A DNA stretch of 64,000 bases from Microcoleus sp. EPA2 (GTDB taxonomy: Bacteria; Cyanobacteriota; Cyanobacteriia; Cyanobacteriales; Microcoleaceae), in assembly GCA_020882975.1 (NCBI GenBank), contig JAHRFD010000023.1, positions 44,449 through 108,448 on the forward strand, read 5' to 3'. The position numbers and the translations under genes were made by a program. The notes under the pieces were generated by a model, which was given only the letters and a program-made list of their open reading frames with translations, had not been told where the DNA came from and did not search any database. Positions 51,269 through 59,770 of this stretch are shown in pieces. Position 1 is the stretch's first letter; every line of letters begins with the position of its first letter.

Positions 51269-53779
51269 ATGCAAAACCCAGCAAATCAAGCCTGCGCTGT
51301 GTCTGCACAGCCTCCCAAGCAAACAAAAAAGCTGCGCCACTTATGGCAAAACATCGGCATCAGTGCTCGATGGCGCTGGCAGCAACTGCACAGCCTTTGG
51401 GAACACAGACGACATCGCCGCCACTTGCTGACTCTGCTAATTCTGGGTGGCACCGCTTTAAGTATTAGCACCACTGCTTGCATCAGCTATTTTTTTGTTC
51501 GCGGACTAATACTTGATAATTTAAAAGAAATAGCACTATTAAAACTAGAAAAAGGTAGCGATGAAATCGATAACTGGCTCAGCAGTCGCAAAGCAGAAAT
51601 AGAAACCATCGCTTATTCTCCCACTATTCGTACTCTAAATTGGACATTAGCAGAACCTGTTTTACAAGGAGAAACCTACAGATTAAAAGAATATTTTGTC
51701 CTGTCATTGATTCAAGCAAATGGGTTGGTGCAAAACACTTTAGGTACTACCACAAACAGCAAAGACCGCAAACATTTTCAAATAGCCATGTCGGGAAAAG
51801 TCAATGTTTCTGACCCCTTGGTAGGCCGAAGCACAAAGCTTTCTACAATCATCATTGCCGCTCCCATTTGGGCATTGCCTCCAACTCCCAACAAAGCAAT
51901 TGGAGTGATTGCAGGCAGCATCAAAGTAGACCGAGTAGCAAAGGTGGCGAAAAGCTTGTACTACGGTTCAGAAAGTTATGCTTTTGCGCTAAATTCCCAA
52001 GGAGTCCCCATTGTACACCCCAACAATAATTTAATTGGAAATATAGACGAACCAGCTCCAAGTTTTTTAAAATCACCAGACCATGCACTAGCAGCAATTG
52101 CGCGTAAAATGACCGATCGCCAAACGAATATAGAACTGGTAAAAATAGATAAAAAATGGGTTTATGTAGCCTATACACCCCTCCATGAAGTTAACTGGTC
52201 AATGGCTTTAGTAATTCCCCGCGAAAATATTGAATCTCAACTACAAGCCTTAAATTTGTTGACTTTCGTTGCTGGTGGACTGCTGGGTCCGGCAATGTTA
52301 GCAGCCATTTGGGTAATTTACTCCTCGGAAAACAATCGGGCTCAAGCTGAGCGAGAAGCCATGTTAAACCGGATTTCTGGACGCATTCGTGCTTCCCTGG
52401 AATTAGAGAAAATCGTACAAAGTACAGTGGAAGAAATAGTAATTTTGCTACATTTAGAACAAGCCGGATTTGGTTGGTACGAACCGGAACTAGAAATGTT
52501 ACAAATTATGTGGGAATGTTGCAAATCCGAGCATCCAAAAACCCTAAAACAGTTTGCTCCTTACTGCGTAAATAGTTTGTCACTGCGGCTAGAAAAAAGC
52601 GAGCCCATTATGCTGCCTGCTGACAGTTGGCCACAACCAGAAAATTCACATTTACAATTAAAAGGTAACACTTATTTAGCTGTACCAGTCCTGACTCAAA
52701 GTCAGTCCGACGGTTATTTAATTTGCAGTCATGCTAGTCACTGGTTTTGGAGTAAAGAAGAAGTTCAATTATTAAAAGCTGTAGCAGACCAACTGGCGAT
52801 CGCCATTACTCAAGCTCATCTTTACAGCCAAACTCAAGACCAAGTAAAACTACTCAACAGCACCTTAACTGAACTCAAAAAAACTCAAACTCATTTAGTG
52901 CAAAGTGAAAAAATGTCATCCCTAGGTCAAATGGTAGCCGGGATAGCCCACGAAATCAATAACCCTGTCAACTTCATTTTTGCTAACTTGCCCTATACCA
53001 CAAAATATACTACCAACTTATTGGAATTGGTGAGTTTATACAAACAAGCTTTTCCAGAGATTCCCCCGGAAATTGAAGATTTTGCCACAGAAATTGAGCT
53101 AGATTTTATCGAAGAAGACTTGCCACAAATGTTGAATTCTATGAAAATAGGAACAGAACGGATTCGCAATATAGTGCTTTCCTTACGCAACTTTTCTAGA
53201 CTAGACGAATCCGACAAAAAACTAGCCGATATTCACGAAGGTATTGATAATACCTTGCTGCTGCTATCCAATCGGATTAAAAATGGAATTTATGTAGTCA
53301 AACACTACGGAGATTTACCCTTAGTAGAGTGCTATCCTTCACAGCTAAATCAGGTTTTTATGAACTTGCTGAGCAACGCGATCGATGCTTTGTTTGAGAG
53401 CAATCGCCGGGATAAAATTATTACTATTTCTACAGCATTGCTAAGAGAAAATGGTGCTAAATTTATCAAAGTGGCGATCGCCGATAACGGTCCGGGAATT
53501 CCTGAGAAAATTAAAAATCAAATTTTCAACCCGTTTTTTACGACTAAACCCGTGGGCAAAGGCACAGGTTTAGGGTTAGCGATTAGCTATAAAATTGTAG
53601 TTGAGGGACATGGTGGCACCATCAATATTTCTACACCTCCTGGCCGTGGCACGGAATTTTCAGTAAAAATTCCTTTTCATAAGGGACAGCAAGAAGCCAG
53701 AAGCAAGAAGGAAACCCCACCCTTGGGGGGGACAAGGGGGGAAGGAAGAAGAAAAAAGGAAGAAGTCAGTAGTCTGTAG
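51269..53779 (+). CDS. transmembrane sensor histidine kinase (Cache-GAF-HisKA-HATPase)
   Basis: This 836-residue kinase has a membrane helix at about 54-78, an extracytoplasmic dCache-type sensor (about 90-335: RKHFQIAMSGKVNVSDPLVGRSTKL; VYVAYTPLHEVNWSMALVIP) and a second helix at about 338-360. A GAF domain (about 378-530) and a coiled coil follow. HisKA has His in SLGQMVAGIAHEINNPVNF; HATPase_c has NLLSNAIDALFE and GTGLGLAISYKIV. The kinase fold ends near VKIPF. The final ~30 residues (after HKGQ) are polar and encoded by dispersed GAAGGAAG / CCCTTGGGGGGG repeat DNA. ATG 51269 is preferred over TTG 51263. No response regulator is adjacent. Confidence 0.93.
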   Translation: MQNPANQACAVSAQPPKQTKKLRHLWQNIGISARWRWQQLHSLWEHRRHRRHLLTLLILGGTALSISTTACISYFFVRGLILDNLKEIALLKLEKGSDEIDNWLSSRKAEIETIAYSPTIRTLNWTLAEPVLQGETYRLKEYFVLSLIQANGLVQNTLGTTTNSKDRKHFQIAMSGKVNVSDPLVGRSTKLSTIIIAAPIWALPPTPNKAIGVIAGSIKVDRVAKVAKSLYYGSESYAFALNSQGVPIVHPNNNLIGNIDEPAPSFLKSPDHALAAIARKMTDRQTNIELVKIDKKWVYVAYTPLHEVNWSMALVIPRENIESQLQALNLLTFVAGGLLGPAMLAAIWVIYSSENNRAQAEREAMLNRISGRIRASLELEKIVQSTVEEIVILLHLEQAGFGWYEPELEMLQIMWECCKSEHPKTLKQFAPYCVNSLSLRLEKSEPIMLPADSWPQPENSHLQLKGNTYLAVPVLTQSQSDGYLICSHASHWFWSKEEVQLLKAVADQLAIAITQAHLYSQTQDQVKLLNSTLTELKKTQTHLVQSEKMSSLGQMVAGIAHEINNPVNFIFANLPYTTKYTTNLLELVSLYKQAFPEIPPEIEDFATEIELDFIEEDLPQMLNSMKIGTERIRNIVLSLRNFSRLDESDKKLADIHEGIDNTLLLLSNRIKNGIYVVKHYGDLPLVECYPSQLNQVFMNLLSNAIDALFESNRRDKIITISTALLRENGAKFIKVAIADNGPGIPEKIKNQIFNPFFTTKPVGKGTGLGLAISYKIVVEGHGGTINISTPPGRGTEFSVKIPFHKGQQEARSKKETPPLGGTRGEGRRKKEEVSSL

Positions 53780-53833
53780 TTGAAGTTCCTTGCTATTGGC
53801 TAGGATGAAAAAGTTAGTATTGAGAGGAGTTTT

Positions 53834-54733
53834 ATGGCTGTTGGGAAGGAGACAATTTTTGAACGCTTTTTATCGCCATTGATTCGACTGGCGATCGACG
53901 AAGAAGCAATCGGACGATTCTACCAAAGTATCGACTGGGAAACAGCAGCCGGGAGCTACCGACAACCAGACCTAGTTTATCCCGAATATTACAGCAGCCA
54001 AAACTTTCATGGCATTAAAGGTGGCTACCTCAATCCCAGTGCCGCCGTTTCCTACGATCCCATTACCCAGTATGTTTTGCCTCCTAACGAAACAGTCGTC
54101 AGACAAGGCTTAATTGATGCAGTACGGGTTAAGCCCCGTCGCATTATCGATTTGGGATGCGGCACCGGTTCAACCACTCTCCTGCTCAAGCAAACCTTTC
54201 CCGAAGCGGAAGTTATCGGCCTCGACTTATCGCCTTATATGTTGGTAGTAGCGGACATCAAAGCTCAAACAGCCGGATGCAATATCCAGTGGCGTCACGG
54301 TAATGCCGAAAGCGTGGGTTTTCCCAATGCTAGCTTCGATTTAGTGACTGCTTCCTTACTGTTTCATGAGACACCACCTGCTGTGTCGCAAGCTATTTTG
54401 CGAGAAAGTTTCCGATTGCTGGGAGTTGGGGGACAAGTAGTAATTTTGGACGGGAATCAGAAAACTTTGCGCCAGACAGAGTGGCTGACTGATATCTTTG
54501 AGGAGCCTTATATTAAGTCTTACGCAACGGGTAGCATTGATGCTTGGATGGGAGCAGCGGGCTTCTGCTCAGTACAAACTCAGGATCACTGGTGGGTGCA
54601 TCAGGTGACGCAAGGCGTGAAACCTCTTCCGGGTCAAGATTTGGAGGATGTGCGGGCGGCTTGGGGGTGGAATTGGCTCGATCGCAATCCTGATGCTGAT
54701 GGCGATTTACAAGGCTTTCCCGCTCCTGCTTAA
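53834..54733 (+). CDS. class I SAM-dependent methyltransferase
   Basis: The 299-residue protein has motif I IIDLGCGTGSTTLLLKQ (about 104-120), the acidic motif II end VIGLDLS, NAESVGFPNASFDLVTASLLFHE (motif post-I to II) and RLLGVGGQVVILDG (motif III). An N-terminal ~95-residue extension (YPEYYSSQNFHGIKGGYLN) is particular to a cyanobacterial group. Substrate unknown. I considered ArsM because of the arsenic genes nearby, but the conserved paired cysteines of ArsM are absent. The upstream AGGAG is about 6 nt before ATG 53834. Confidence 0.9.
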   Translation: MAVGKETIFERFLSPLIRLAIDEEAIGRFYQSIDWETAAGSYRQPDLVYPEYYSSQNFHGIKGGYLNPSAAVSYDPITQYVLPPNETVVRQGLIDAVRVKPRRIIDLGCGTGSTTLLLKQTFPEAEVIGLDLSPYMLVVADIKAQTAGCNIQWRHGNAESVGFPNASFDLVTASLLFHETPPAVSQAILRESFRLLGVGGQVVILDGNQKTLRQTEWLTDIFEEPYIKSYATGSIDAWMGAAGFCSVQTQDHWWVHQVTQGVKPLPGQDLEDVRAAWGWNWLDRNPDADGDLQGFPAPA

Positions 54734-54771
54734 TTTATCGCCCAATGTAATTTCCCCGATGCACAAACTTT

Positions 54772-54789
54772 AGTCCGCCTGTGCGGACT
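54772..54789. repeat. AGTCC-family hairpin
   Basis: AGTCCGC-CTGT-GCGGACT is a perfect 7-bp stem 39 bp after the methyltransferase stop, followed by STRR-like AATAACGAATTACAAATAAC repeats up to the HAD gene start. Confidence 0.75.
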
Positions 54790-54843
54790 TAAGAATCGTG
54801 AATAATAAAGCACCAATAACGAATTACAAATAACAAATAACTC

Positions 54844-55539
54844 ATGACTCTCAAAGCAGTTTTTTTTGATTTTAACGGCGTGATTATTCATGACGAGCAG
54901 ATTCACGAGCAAATAATCGATAAATTGATGCTAGAGGAAAATCTTCAGCTCAAACGCGGTGAGTTTCGAGCTGTTTGTTTGGGAAAGAGCGATCGCGCTT
55001 GCATTGTCGAACTCTTGAGTCGCAGAGGGCGTTTTGTGACAGAAGTTTACCTTCAACGGTTGCTACGGAGTAAAGCTCAAGCTTATCAAGCCAGAATAGA
55101 TAGTCTGGAAACATTGCCGATTTATTCAGGCTTAGCAGAGTTTATTGCTAAAATTCGGGCCGCCGGACTCAAAATGGCGATAGTGAGTGGCGGTATGCGA
55201 TCGGATATAGAATCAGTTTTAAATCTGGCTGGTTTGACAGAAAACTTTGAATTAATTGTCACAGGGGATGATGTAAAGGCGAGCAAACCAGCACCAGAGG
55301 GCTATTTGTTGGCTGTGGAACTGATGAATCAGAAATATCCAGGATGGAACCTGGAACCGGGGGAGTGTTTGGCGGTGGAAAATACTTTGGCTGGGATTGA
55401 AGCGGCAAAAACCGCGGGGATTCAGGTATTGGGTGTCACTCACACTTACCCGTTTCATATGATCCAACGCCAAGCTAATTGGACGGTAGACTTTTTTGCA
55501 GATTTGGAATTGGAGCGAGTCCAAGAACTTTGTATGTAA
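54844..55539 (+). CDS. HAD-superfamily hydrolase, phosphoglucomutase/phosphatase-like
   Basis: The 231-residue protein has the HAD subclass I layout: motif I FFDFNGV (Asp9), motif II IVSGGMRSD, motif III lysine in KASKPAPEGY and motif IV AVENTLAGIEAA. The helical cap lies between about 15 and 85. Motif I normally reads DxDG[TV]; the second Asp is Asn11 here. That Asp acts as general acid/base, so activity may differ from standard phosphatases or beta-phosphoglucomutase. I believe a related DFNGV form recurs in other cyanobacteria, but cannot verify that here. Confidence 0.87.
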   Translation: MTLKAVFFDFNGVIIHDEQIHEQIIDKLMLEENLQLKRGEFRAVCLGKSDRACIVELLSRRGRFVTEVYLQRLLRSKAQAYQARIDSLETLPIYSGLAEFIAKIRAAGLKMAIVSGGMRSDIESVLNLAGLTENFELIVTGDDVKASKPAPEGYLLAVELMNQKYPGWNLEPGECLAVENTLAGIEAAKTAGIQVLGVTHTYPFHMIQRQANWTVDFFADLELERVQELCM

Positions 55540-55675
55540 TGGGAATAGAAAGTAATTGATGGTAAAAAATTACCCAAATAATTGAAAACTTAGCCATGAT
55601 TTATTTTATTAAAAAAGGTCTAAAAATCAATTGACAATATTAAATCCTATCTCCCTATAAATTAGTTAAATATCT

Positions 55676-55718
55676 CTGCTCTTCCTCTGTGTCCTCTGTG
55701 TTCTCTGCGGTTAAATCA
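55676..55718. repeat. dispersed CTCTGTGTCCTCTG-type repeat
   Basis: CTCTTCCTCTGTGTCCTCTG continues into TTCTCTGCGGTTAAATCA. Same family as 5481-5528 and 60353-60395. Confidence 0.75.
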
Positions 55719-55881
55719 TGACCATGCAACCGGAAGCGAGATAAATTATCAACAACCAGAGAATTTAGGCTGGAATGGCAGGGGGAAATAGAAAAATATG
55801 TGGGTAGCTTAATATAGTTCGGCTTCCACCTTATTATTGGCGATCGCCAGAGGTTCCCTCCGCCCGATGCTCGTAGACTAT

Positions 55882-55956
55882 TAGACATCTCCCATAATTC
55901 CTGTGGAACAGGCCAAACAGTTTGTTGTTCACAGGTTTTTTGGGACCAGATGTCTA
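55882..55956. repeat. 75-bp palindromic element, copy 2
   Basis: Left end TAGACATCTCCCA (55882-55894), as in the copy at 18582. Right end TGGGACCAGATGTCTA, an interrupted complement. The inner hairpin has GTGGAACAGG and CACAGG. Its right end contains the ATG at 55950 that extends the downstream reading frame, so that ATG is not a reliable start. Confidence 0.75.
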
Positions 55957-55985
55957 TTGTGGAACACTCAACCAGACTTGATATC

Positions 55986-56834
55986 ATGTATATTACTCCT
56001 GACCAAGACCAAAAAATTCGTTCCACCCTGCGGGAGTGCGGTGCACAAGCTCAAAAACTCGCAGCAGAACCCTTTGAAGTGTGCGAGAAAGGGCCCAACG
56101 ACTACGTAACCAGTATCGATCGATTCTTAGACCAACAGCTATCCACCGCCTTTGGTGCATTGTTTCCTGAAGACGGTATAATTACTGAGGAAAACGCCGC
56201 ATCCAGAGCAGCTTACCTGGGTAATTACAAAAGCCTCTGGTGCATTGACCCCCTAGACGGCACCGCAGAATTTATTCAAGGGAAACTCCACTATGCCCTG
56301 ATGGTGGGGCTGCTGCAAGAGGGGGAGCCGGTAGCGGGCTGGATCTATGCTCCGGCTTTTGAGCAAATGTACTTCGGCGGGAAAGATTGGGGCTTGTTCC
56401 AAACCCTTGGAGACTCGAAGCCTTCTGCGATCGCCCTGCACAAATCACCGGCTCCGACAGCAGATAGTTGTAAAATTGTCCTGGGAGACAAAGATCAGAA
56501 AAACTACGGTATGGCGATCGCTCAAATCATACCAGGTGTCGAATTTTATTCCCTCGGCAGCTTTGGCTTAAAAGTGCTCGAAGTTATCAGCGGTAGAGCC
56601 GGTTTGTACCTTTACTTCAACGGTAGAGTCAAAGTGTGGGATACCGCAGGCCCTCTCGCCCTAGCCAAGGCAGCCGGGTTAGTCTGCTGCGACTTGGAAG
56701 GTAAACCTCTGCGGTGGACTCCCGATGCTCTCGATCCGGCAAGTCTGGCCCACTCTCAGGCGATCGCGATCGGCCAGCCGGAGTACATAGAAACTCTGTT
56801 ACCAAAAGTTCGGATAGCAGTAAGAGGGCGCTAG
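55986..56834 (+). CDS. inositol monophosphatase / bisphosphate nucleotidase family phosphatase
   Basis: The 282-residue protein belongs to the Li+-sensitive IMPase/CysQ superfamily. Metal-site motifs are EENAAS (motif with Glu), WCIDPLDGTAEFI (Asp-Pro-x-Asp-Gly-Thr, about 92-100) and VWDTAGPLALAKAAG (about 223-237). It may hydrolyse 3'-phosphoadenosine 5'-phosphate or inositol phosphates; the DPLDGT form with a following E-F-I is compatible with CysQ-like enzymes. In-frame ATG 55950 lies inside a repeat element, so ATG 55986 (MYITPDQDQKI) is preferred. Confidence 0.88.
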   Translation: MYITPDQDQKIRSTLRECGAQAQKLAAEPFEVCEKGPNDYVTSIDRFLDQQLSTAFGALFPEDGIITEENAASRAAYLGNYKSLWCIDPLDGTAEFIQGKLHYALMVGLLQEGEPVAGWIYAPAFEQMYFGGKDWGLFQTLGDSKPSAIALHKSPAPTADSCKIVLGDKDQKNYGMAIAQIIPGVEFYSLGSFGLKVLEVISGRAGLYLYFNGRVKVWDTAGPLALAKAAGLVCCDLEGKPLRWTPDALDPASLAHSQAIAIGQPEYIETLLPKVRIAVRGR

Positions 56835-57121
56835 ATCAGTTGACTATGAAAGAATCTGTGGATTTGGCGTCAAGCCCGCCTGAGTCCTCCGATCCGTAAA
56901 CTGGGTTGAAAACCCCGTCCTTCCCCAGGGCGGCTTTTGTGAATCAGTGCCACCAGTCCTATGGTCTAATGTAAAAAGTCGGGATAGGGCATTGCCACGA
57001 CTCTAAATGGACAAGTCGGGAGAGTGAAACTACTTCGGTAGTATTACCTTTCGGAAGTGTCAAGAATCACCGCCCTCACCGTGCGGTGAGGATGTCAAAT
57101 TTCCCACCTCAGCGAACTTGC
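56835..57121. other. spacer holding a structured-RNA candidate
   Basis: The gap between the phosphatase and Crp genes is almost wholly taken by a series of hairpins (see the ncRNA entry). No protein gene is supported in it. Confidence 0.6.
56900..57097 (+). ncRNA. candidate IscB-type omega RNA (HEARO-like), nuclease gene missing
   Basis: A run of strong stems is visible: GGGTT-GAA-AACCC (56903-56915), CCGTCCT-TCCCC-AGGGCGG (56915-56933, one G-T pair; the two share base 56915), CGACT/AGTCG pairings (56978-57020), ACTAC-TTCG-GTAGT (57029-57042) and CCTCACC-GTGC-GGTGAGG (57074-57091). The last stem abuts ATGTCAAATTT, i.e. an MSNF start. From memory this whole order, with GACAAGTCGGGAG and GTATTACC, resembles the leader found directly before cyanobacterial iscB genes, whose proteins begin MSN-like. 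Here the reading frame leaves IscB after a few codons and runs into the Crp gene, so the nuclease is absent. The family assignment needs a covariance-model search. The structured nature is seen; identity and boundaries are inferred. Confidence 0.5.
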
Positions 57122-57802
57122 ATGAAGACAGAAGCTTTCAGTGAGCTTTTCCCCCTGTTTAAGGGTGCTAACCCAGAAACCTTGGGAGGGCTACTATCCA
57201 ATGCCGTCAAGCACGAGTATCCCGCAGGCAGAGCCGTTTTGATGGAGGATTCTTGGGGTAACGCCATTTACTTTGTAGTTTCCGGGTGGGTCAAAGTCAG
57301 ACACCTGTCTGGCGATCGAGCCGTATCAATGGCTATTTTGGGTAGGGGTGCATTCTTCGGCGAAATGGCGATTCTGGACGAATCTCCGCGATCGAATGAC
57401 GTACTTGCTTTATCACCCGTGCGACTGATCAGCGTTACGGCTCAGAGATTTATCCAAACCCTGTTCAAAGATCCGCAGTTGCACCACCGAATGCTGCAAC
57501 TGATGGTACGGCGACTCCGCCAAACAAATCTCCGCTATCAACTCCGCAACCGCCAACCAGCGGTTAAACTAGCAAATACCTTAGTCGAGCTGGCAGAAAA
57601 CTACGGTCAGAAAACGGCCCAGGGCAAAGATATCTTTAATATCCCCTATGAAGACTTAGCGGACGTGACAGAAATCGCCCTAGATGAAACCAGCAAAATT
57701 ATGGAAAAACTCGATAGCAAAGGCTGGATTAGTGTCGATCCCGAACGCCAAACTATCCATTTGATTAACCTCAAGCACTTGATGAATTTAGCAAGTCAAT
57801 GA
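57122..57802 (+). CDS. Crp/Fnr-family transcriptional regulator
   Basis: The 226-residue protein has an N-terminal cNMP-binding fold (about 1-125: VVSGWVKVRHLSGDRAVSMAILGRGAFFGEMAILDESPRSNDVLAL) with a recognisable G-x-x-F-G-E-M phosphate-cassette. The C-terminal HTH_Crp domain (about 150-220) has the recognition helix in LADVTEIALDETSKIMEKLDSKGWI. The cassette SPRSNDV keeps Arg and Ser, so cAMP binding is possible. The start is uncertain: GTG 57086 and ATG 57092 lie in the upstream RNA-like element; ATG 57122 (MKTEAFSELFPLF) fits the family. It overlaps the next gene by 4 nt (ATGA), showing translational coupling. Confidence 0.9.
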   Translation: MKTEAFSELFPLFKGANPETLGGLLSNAVKHEYPAGRAVLMEDSWGNAIYFVVSGWVKVRHLSGDRAVSMAILGRGAFFGEMAILDESPRSNDVLALSPVRLISVTAQRFIQTLFKDPQLHHRMLQLMVRRLRQTNLRYQLRNRQPAVKLANTLVELAENYGQKTAQGKDIFNIPYEDLADVTEIALDETSKIMEKLDSKGWISVDPERQTIHLINLKHLMNLASQ

Positions 57803-59670
57803 CTGATGTCACCTCCTTGGATACCTCGTTGGTTGCCGCGAATCTTTCAAAGCAACCTCAAGCACCGACCATAGAATATTCCGTGGCGATGCCCAATCCT
57901 GAATCTCATTTGTTTGAAGTGACTTTGCGCGTGCAAGGTTGGTCTGAGCCGATGATGGATTTAAAAATGCCTGTCTGGACTCCCGGTTCTTACTTGGTTC
58001 GAGAGTATGCCAAACACCTGCAAGATTTTCGCTCGACCACTGAGGGCGATCGCTCCTTATCTTGGCGCAAACAAAGCAAAAATCACTGGCAAATCGAGAC
58101 TAATTCGGTTTCTGATGTAACAGTTAATTACCGGATTTTTGCTAACGAACTGACAGTCAGAACCAATCATTTAGATTCAACTCACGGTTATTTCAATCCC
58201 GCAGCTCTGTGCTTTTTATTGCCAGGATTTGAGAGCAATTGTTACAGGATAAAAATTGTCCCGCCACGACCAGAATGGCGGATAGTTACTACTTTACCCC
58301 CCGTTTCTGGGCAACCCTATACTTTCGAGGCTGCGGATTTTGACACTCTCGTAGACACTCCTTTTGAAATAGGCTGTCACGATTTGTACGATTTTGAAGT
58401 AATGGGGAAAAACCACCAGCTAGTTGTTTGGGGGAAAGGTAATTTACAACCGGAAGAGGTAATTCGAGATATCCAAAAAGTGATCGAAGTCGAAGCGAAA
58501 ATGTTTGGCGGTTTGCCCTACGACCGTTATGTATTTTTACTGCATTTGTCAGGCTCAGGTTTTGGGGGATTGGAACACAAAGATAGTTGCACTCTCAATT
58601 ATCCGCGTTTTGGTTTTCGGAATAAAGACAAGTACGATCGCTTTATGCAGTTGGTGGCCCACGAATTTTTCCACCTCTGGAATGTCAAGCGCATCCGACC
58701 GAAAGCTCTCGAAGTATTTGATTACAACGAAGAAAATTATACTACTTCTTTGTGGTTCTCCGAAGGGACTACCAGTTATTACGATTTAGTGATTCCTTTT
58801 CGCTCAGGTCTCTACGGTGTCAAGGGTTTTTTGCAGGGTTTAGGTAAGGAAATTACTCGCTTGCAAACGACTCCGGGGCGGAAAGTACAATCGGCTAGCG
58901 AGTCTAGTTGGGATACTTGGATTAAACTGTACCGCAGGGATAGTAATAGCGACAATTCGCAAATTTCTTATTACTTAAAAGGGGAGTTAATATCGTTTTT
59001 ACTGGACTTATTGATTCGGGCAAAACACGGCAATGAGCGCTCGTTGGATGATGTAATGCGTTTGATGTGGCAGAAATTTGGTCAGGCAAATTTCCATCAA
59101 AATCAGGAAAGTAAAAAATCTGTAATTCCCGGAAACGGGGCATTAATTGATAATTCATTACCCTCAGAAATTGGTTTTACTCCAGCAGAGTTACAAGAGG
59201 CGATCGAGTCGGTAGCTGGTGTCGATTTGAGTGATTTTTTTGCGCGCTATGTTGACGGTACCCAAGAGTTACCCTACAACCAATATCTCGCACCTTTTGG
59301 GCTGGAACTTGTGGTAGATGAAACTAACGAAATTCCTAGCCTGGGTTGGACTTTGGGAGTGGAACATGGGCGGGAAATGGTTAAATTTGTCGAAGCTGGA
59401 GCTCCCGCACAGTTGGCGGGAATTGACGCTGGAGACGAGTTATTGGCGATCGACGGTTTTCGAGTAAATGCAGAACAAGCGAGCGAGAGGCTGAAAGATT
59501 ATCGGCCTGGGGACACGGTAGAGGTGACAGTGTTTCACCAAGACCAACTGCGGACTTGTCGGGTGACTCTCGCCCCGCCGCGGCCAGCCCGCTATCAGAT
59601 TCTGGCGGTGGAACACCCAAGTTCGATTCAGAAACAAAACTTTACTGGCTGGCTGGGAGTTCCTTTATAA
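57799..59670 (+). CDS. M61 family metallopeptidase with PDZ domain
   Basis: This 623-residue protein has the M61 (glycyl aminopeptidase-like) N-terminal beta domain (about 25-190). The gluzincin motif is HEFFH at 288-292, with the third ligand Glu in the following ENYTTSLWFSEGTTSYY segment, and GGLEHKDSC upstream. A C-terminal PDZ domain (about 505-600: AGAPAQLAGIDAGDELLAIDGFRV) is present. No signal peptide is visible, so it is probably cytoplasmic. The start ATG overlaps the Crp stop by 4 nt, so the regulator and peptidase are translated together; why is unknown. Confidence 0.93.
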   Translation: MTDVTSLDTSLVAANLSKQPQAPTIEYSVAMPNPESHLFEVTLRVQGWSEPMMDLKMPVWTPGSYLVREYAKHLQDFRSTTEGDRSLSWRKQSKNHWQIETNSVSDVTVNYRIFANELTVRTNHLDSTHGYFNPAALCFLLPGFESNCYRIKIVPPRPEWRIVTTLPPVSGQPYTFEAADFDTLVDTPFEIGCHDLYDFEVMGKNHQLVVWGKGNLQPEEVIRDIQKVIEVEAKMFGGLPYDRYVFLLHLSGSGFGGLEHKDSCTLNYPRFGFRNKDKYDRFMQLVAHEFFHLWNVKRIRPKALEVFDYNEENYTTSLWFSEGTTSYYDLVIPFRSGLYGVKGFLQGLGKEITRLQTTPGRKVQSASESSWDTWIKLYRRDSNSDNSQISYYLKGELISFLLDLLIRAKHGNERSLDDVMRLMWQKFGQANFHQNQESKKSVIPGNGALIDNSLPSEIGFTPAELQEAIESVAGVDLSDFFARYVDGTQELPYNQYLAPFGLELVVDETNEIPSLGWTLGVEHGREMVKFVEAGAPAQLAGIDAGDELLAIDGFRVNAEQASERLKDYRPGDTVEVTVFHQDQLRTCRVTLAPPRPARYQILAVEHPSSIQKQNFTGWLGVPL

Positions 59671-59684
59671 AAACTGTGAGATTA

Positions 59685-59769
59685 TGGTTAGTAGTTATTT
59701 ATTAGTTGTTATGGGTGGATTCCTACCAATAACAACTAACAAATAACCAATAACCAATAACAAACTTTT
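59685..59769. repeat. STRR heptamers forming an inverted repeat
   Basis: TAGTTATTTATTAGTTGTTA and AATAACAACTAACAAATAAC face each other around GGGTGGATTCCTACC, just before the TerB gene. Confidence 0.75.
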
Positions 59770-59770
59770 T

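Noticed and set aside
53834..54733. Methyltransferase considered as ArsM of the arsenic locus
   Set aside because: It lacks the conserved cysteines of arsenite methyltransferases and has a different N-terminal region; two other genes and a kinase lie between.
56960..57020. tRNA-like fold in the Crp leader
   Set aside because: No acceptor/T-arm pattern or TTCRA box could be placed; the hairpin order fits another structured RNA better.
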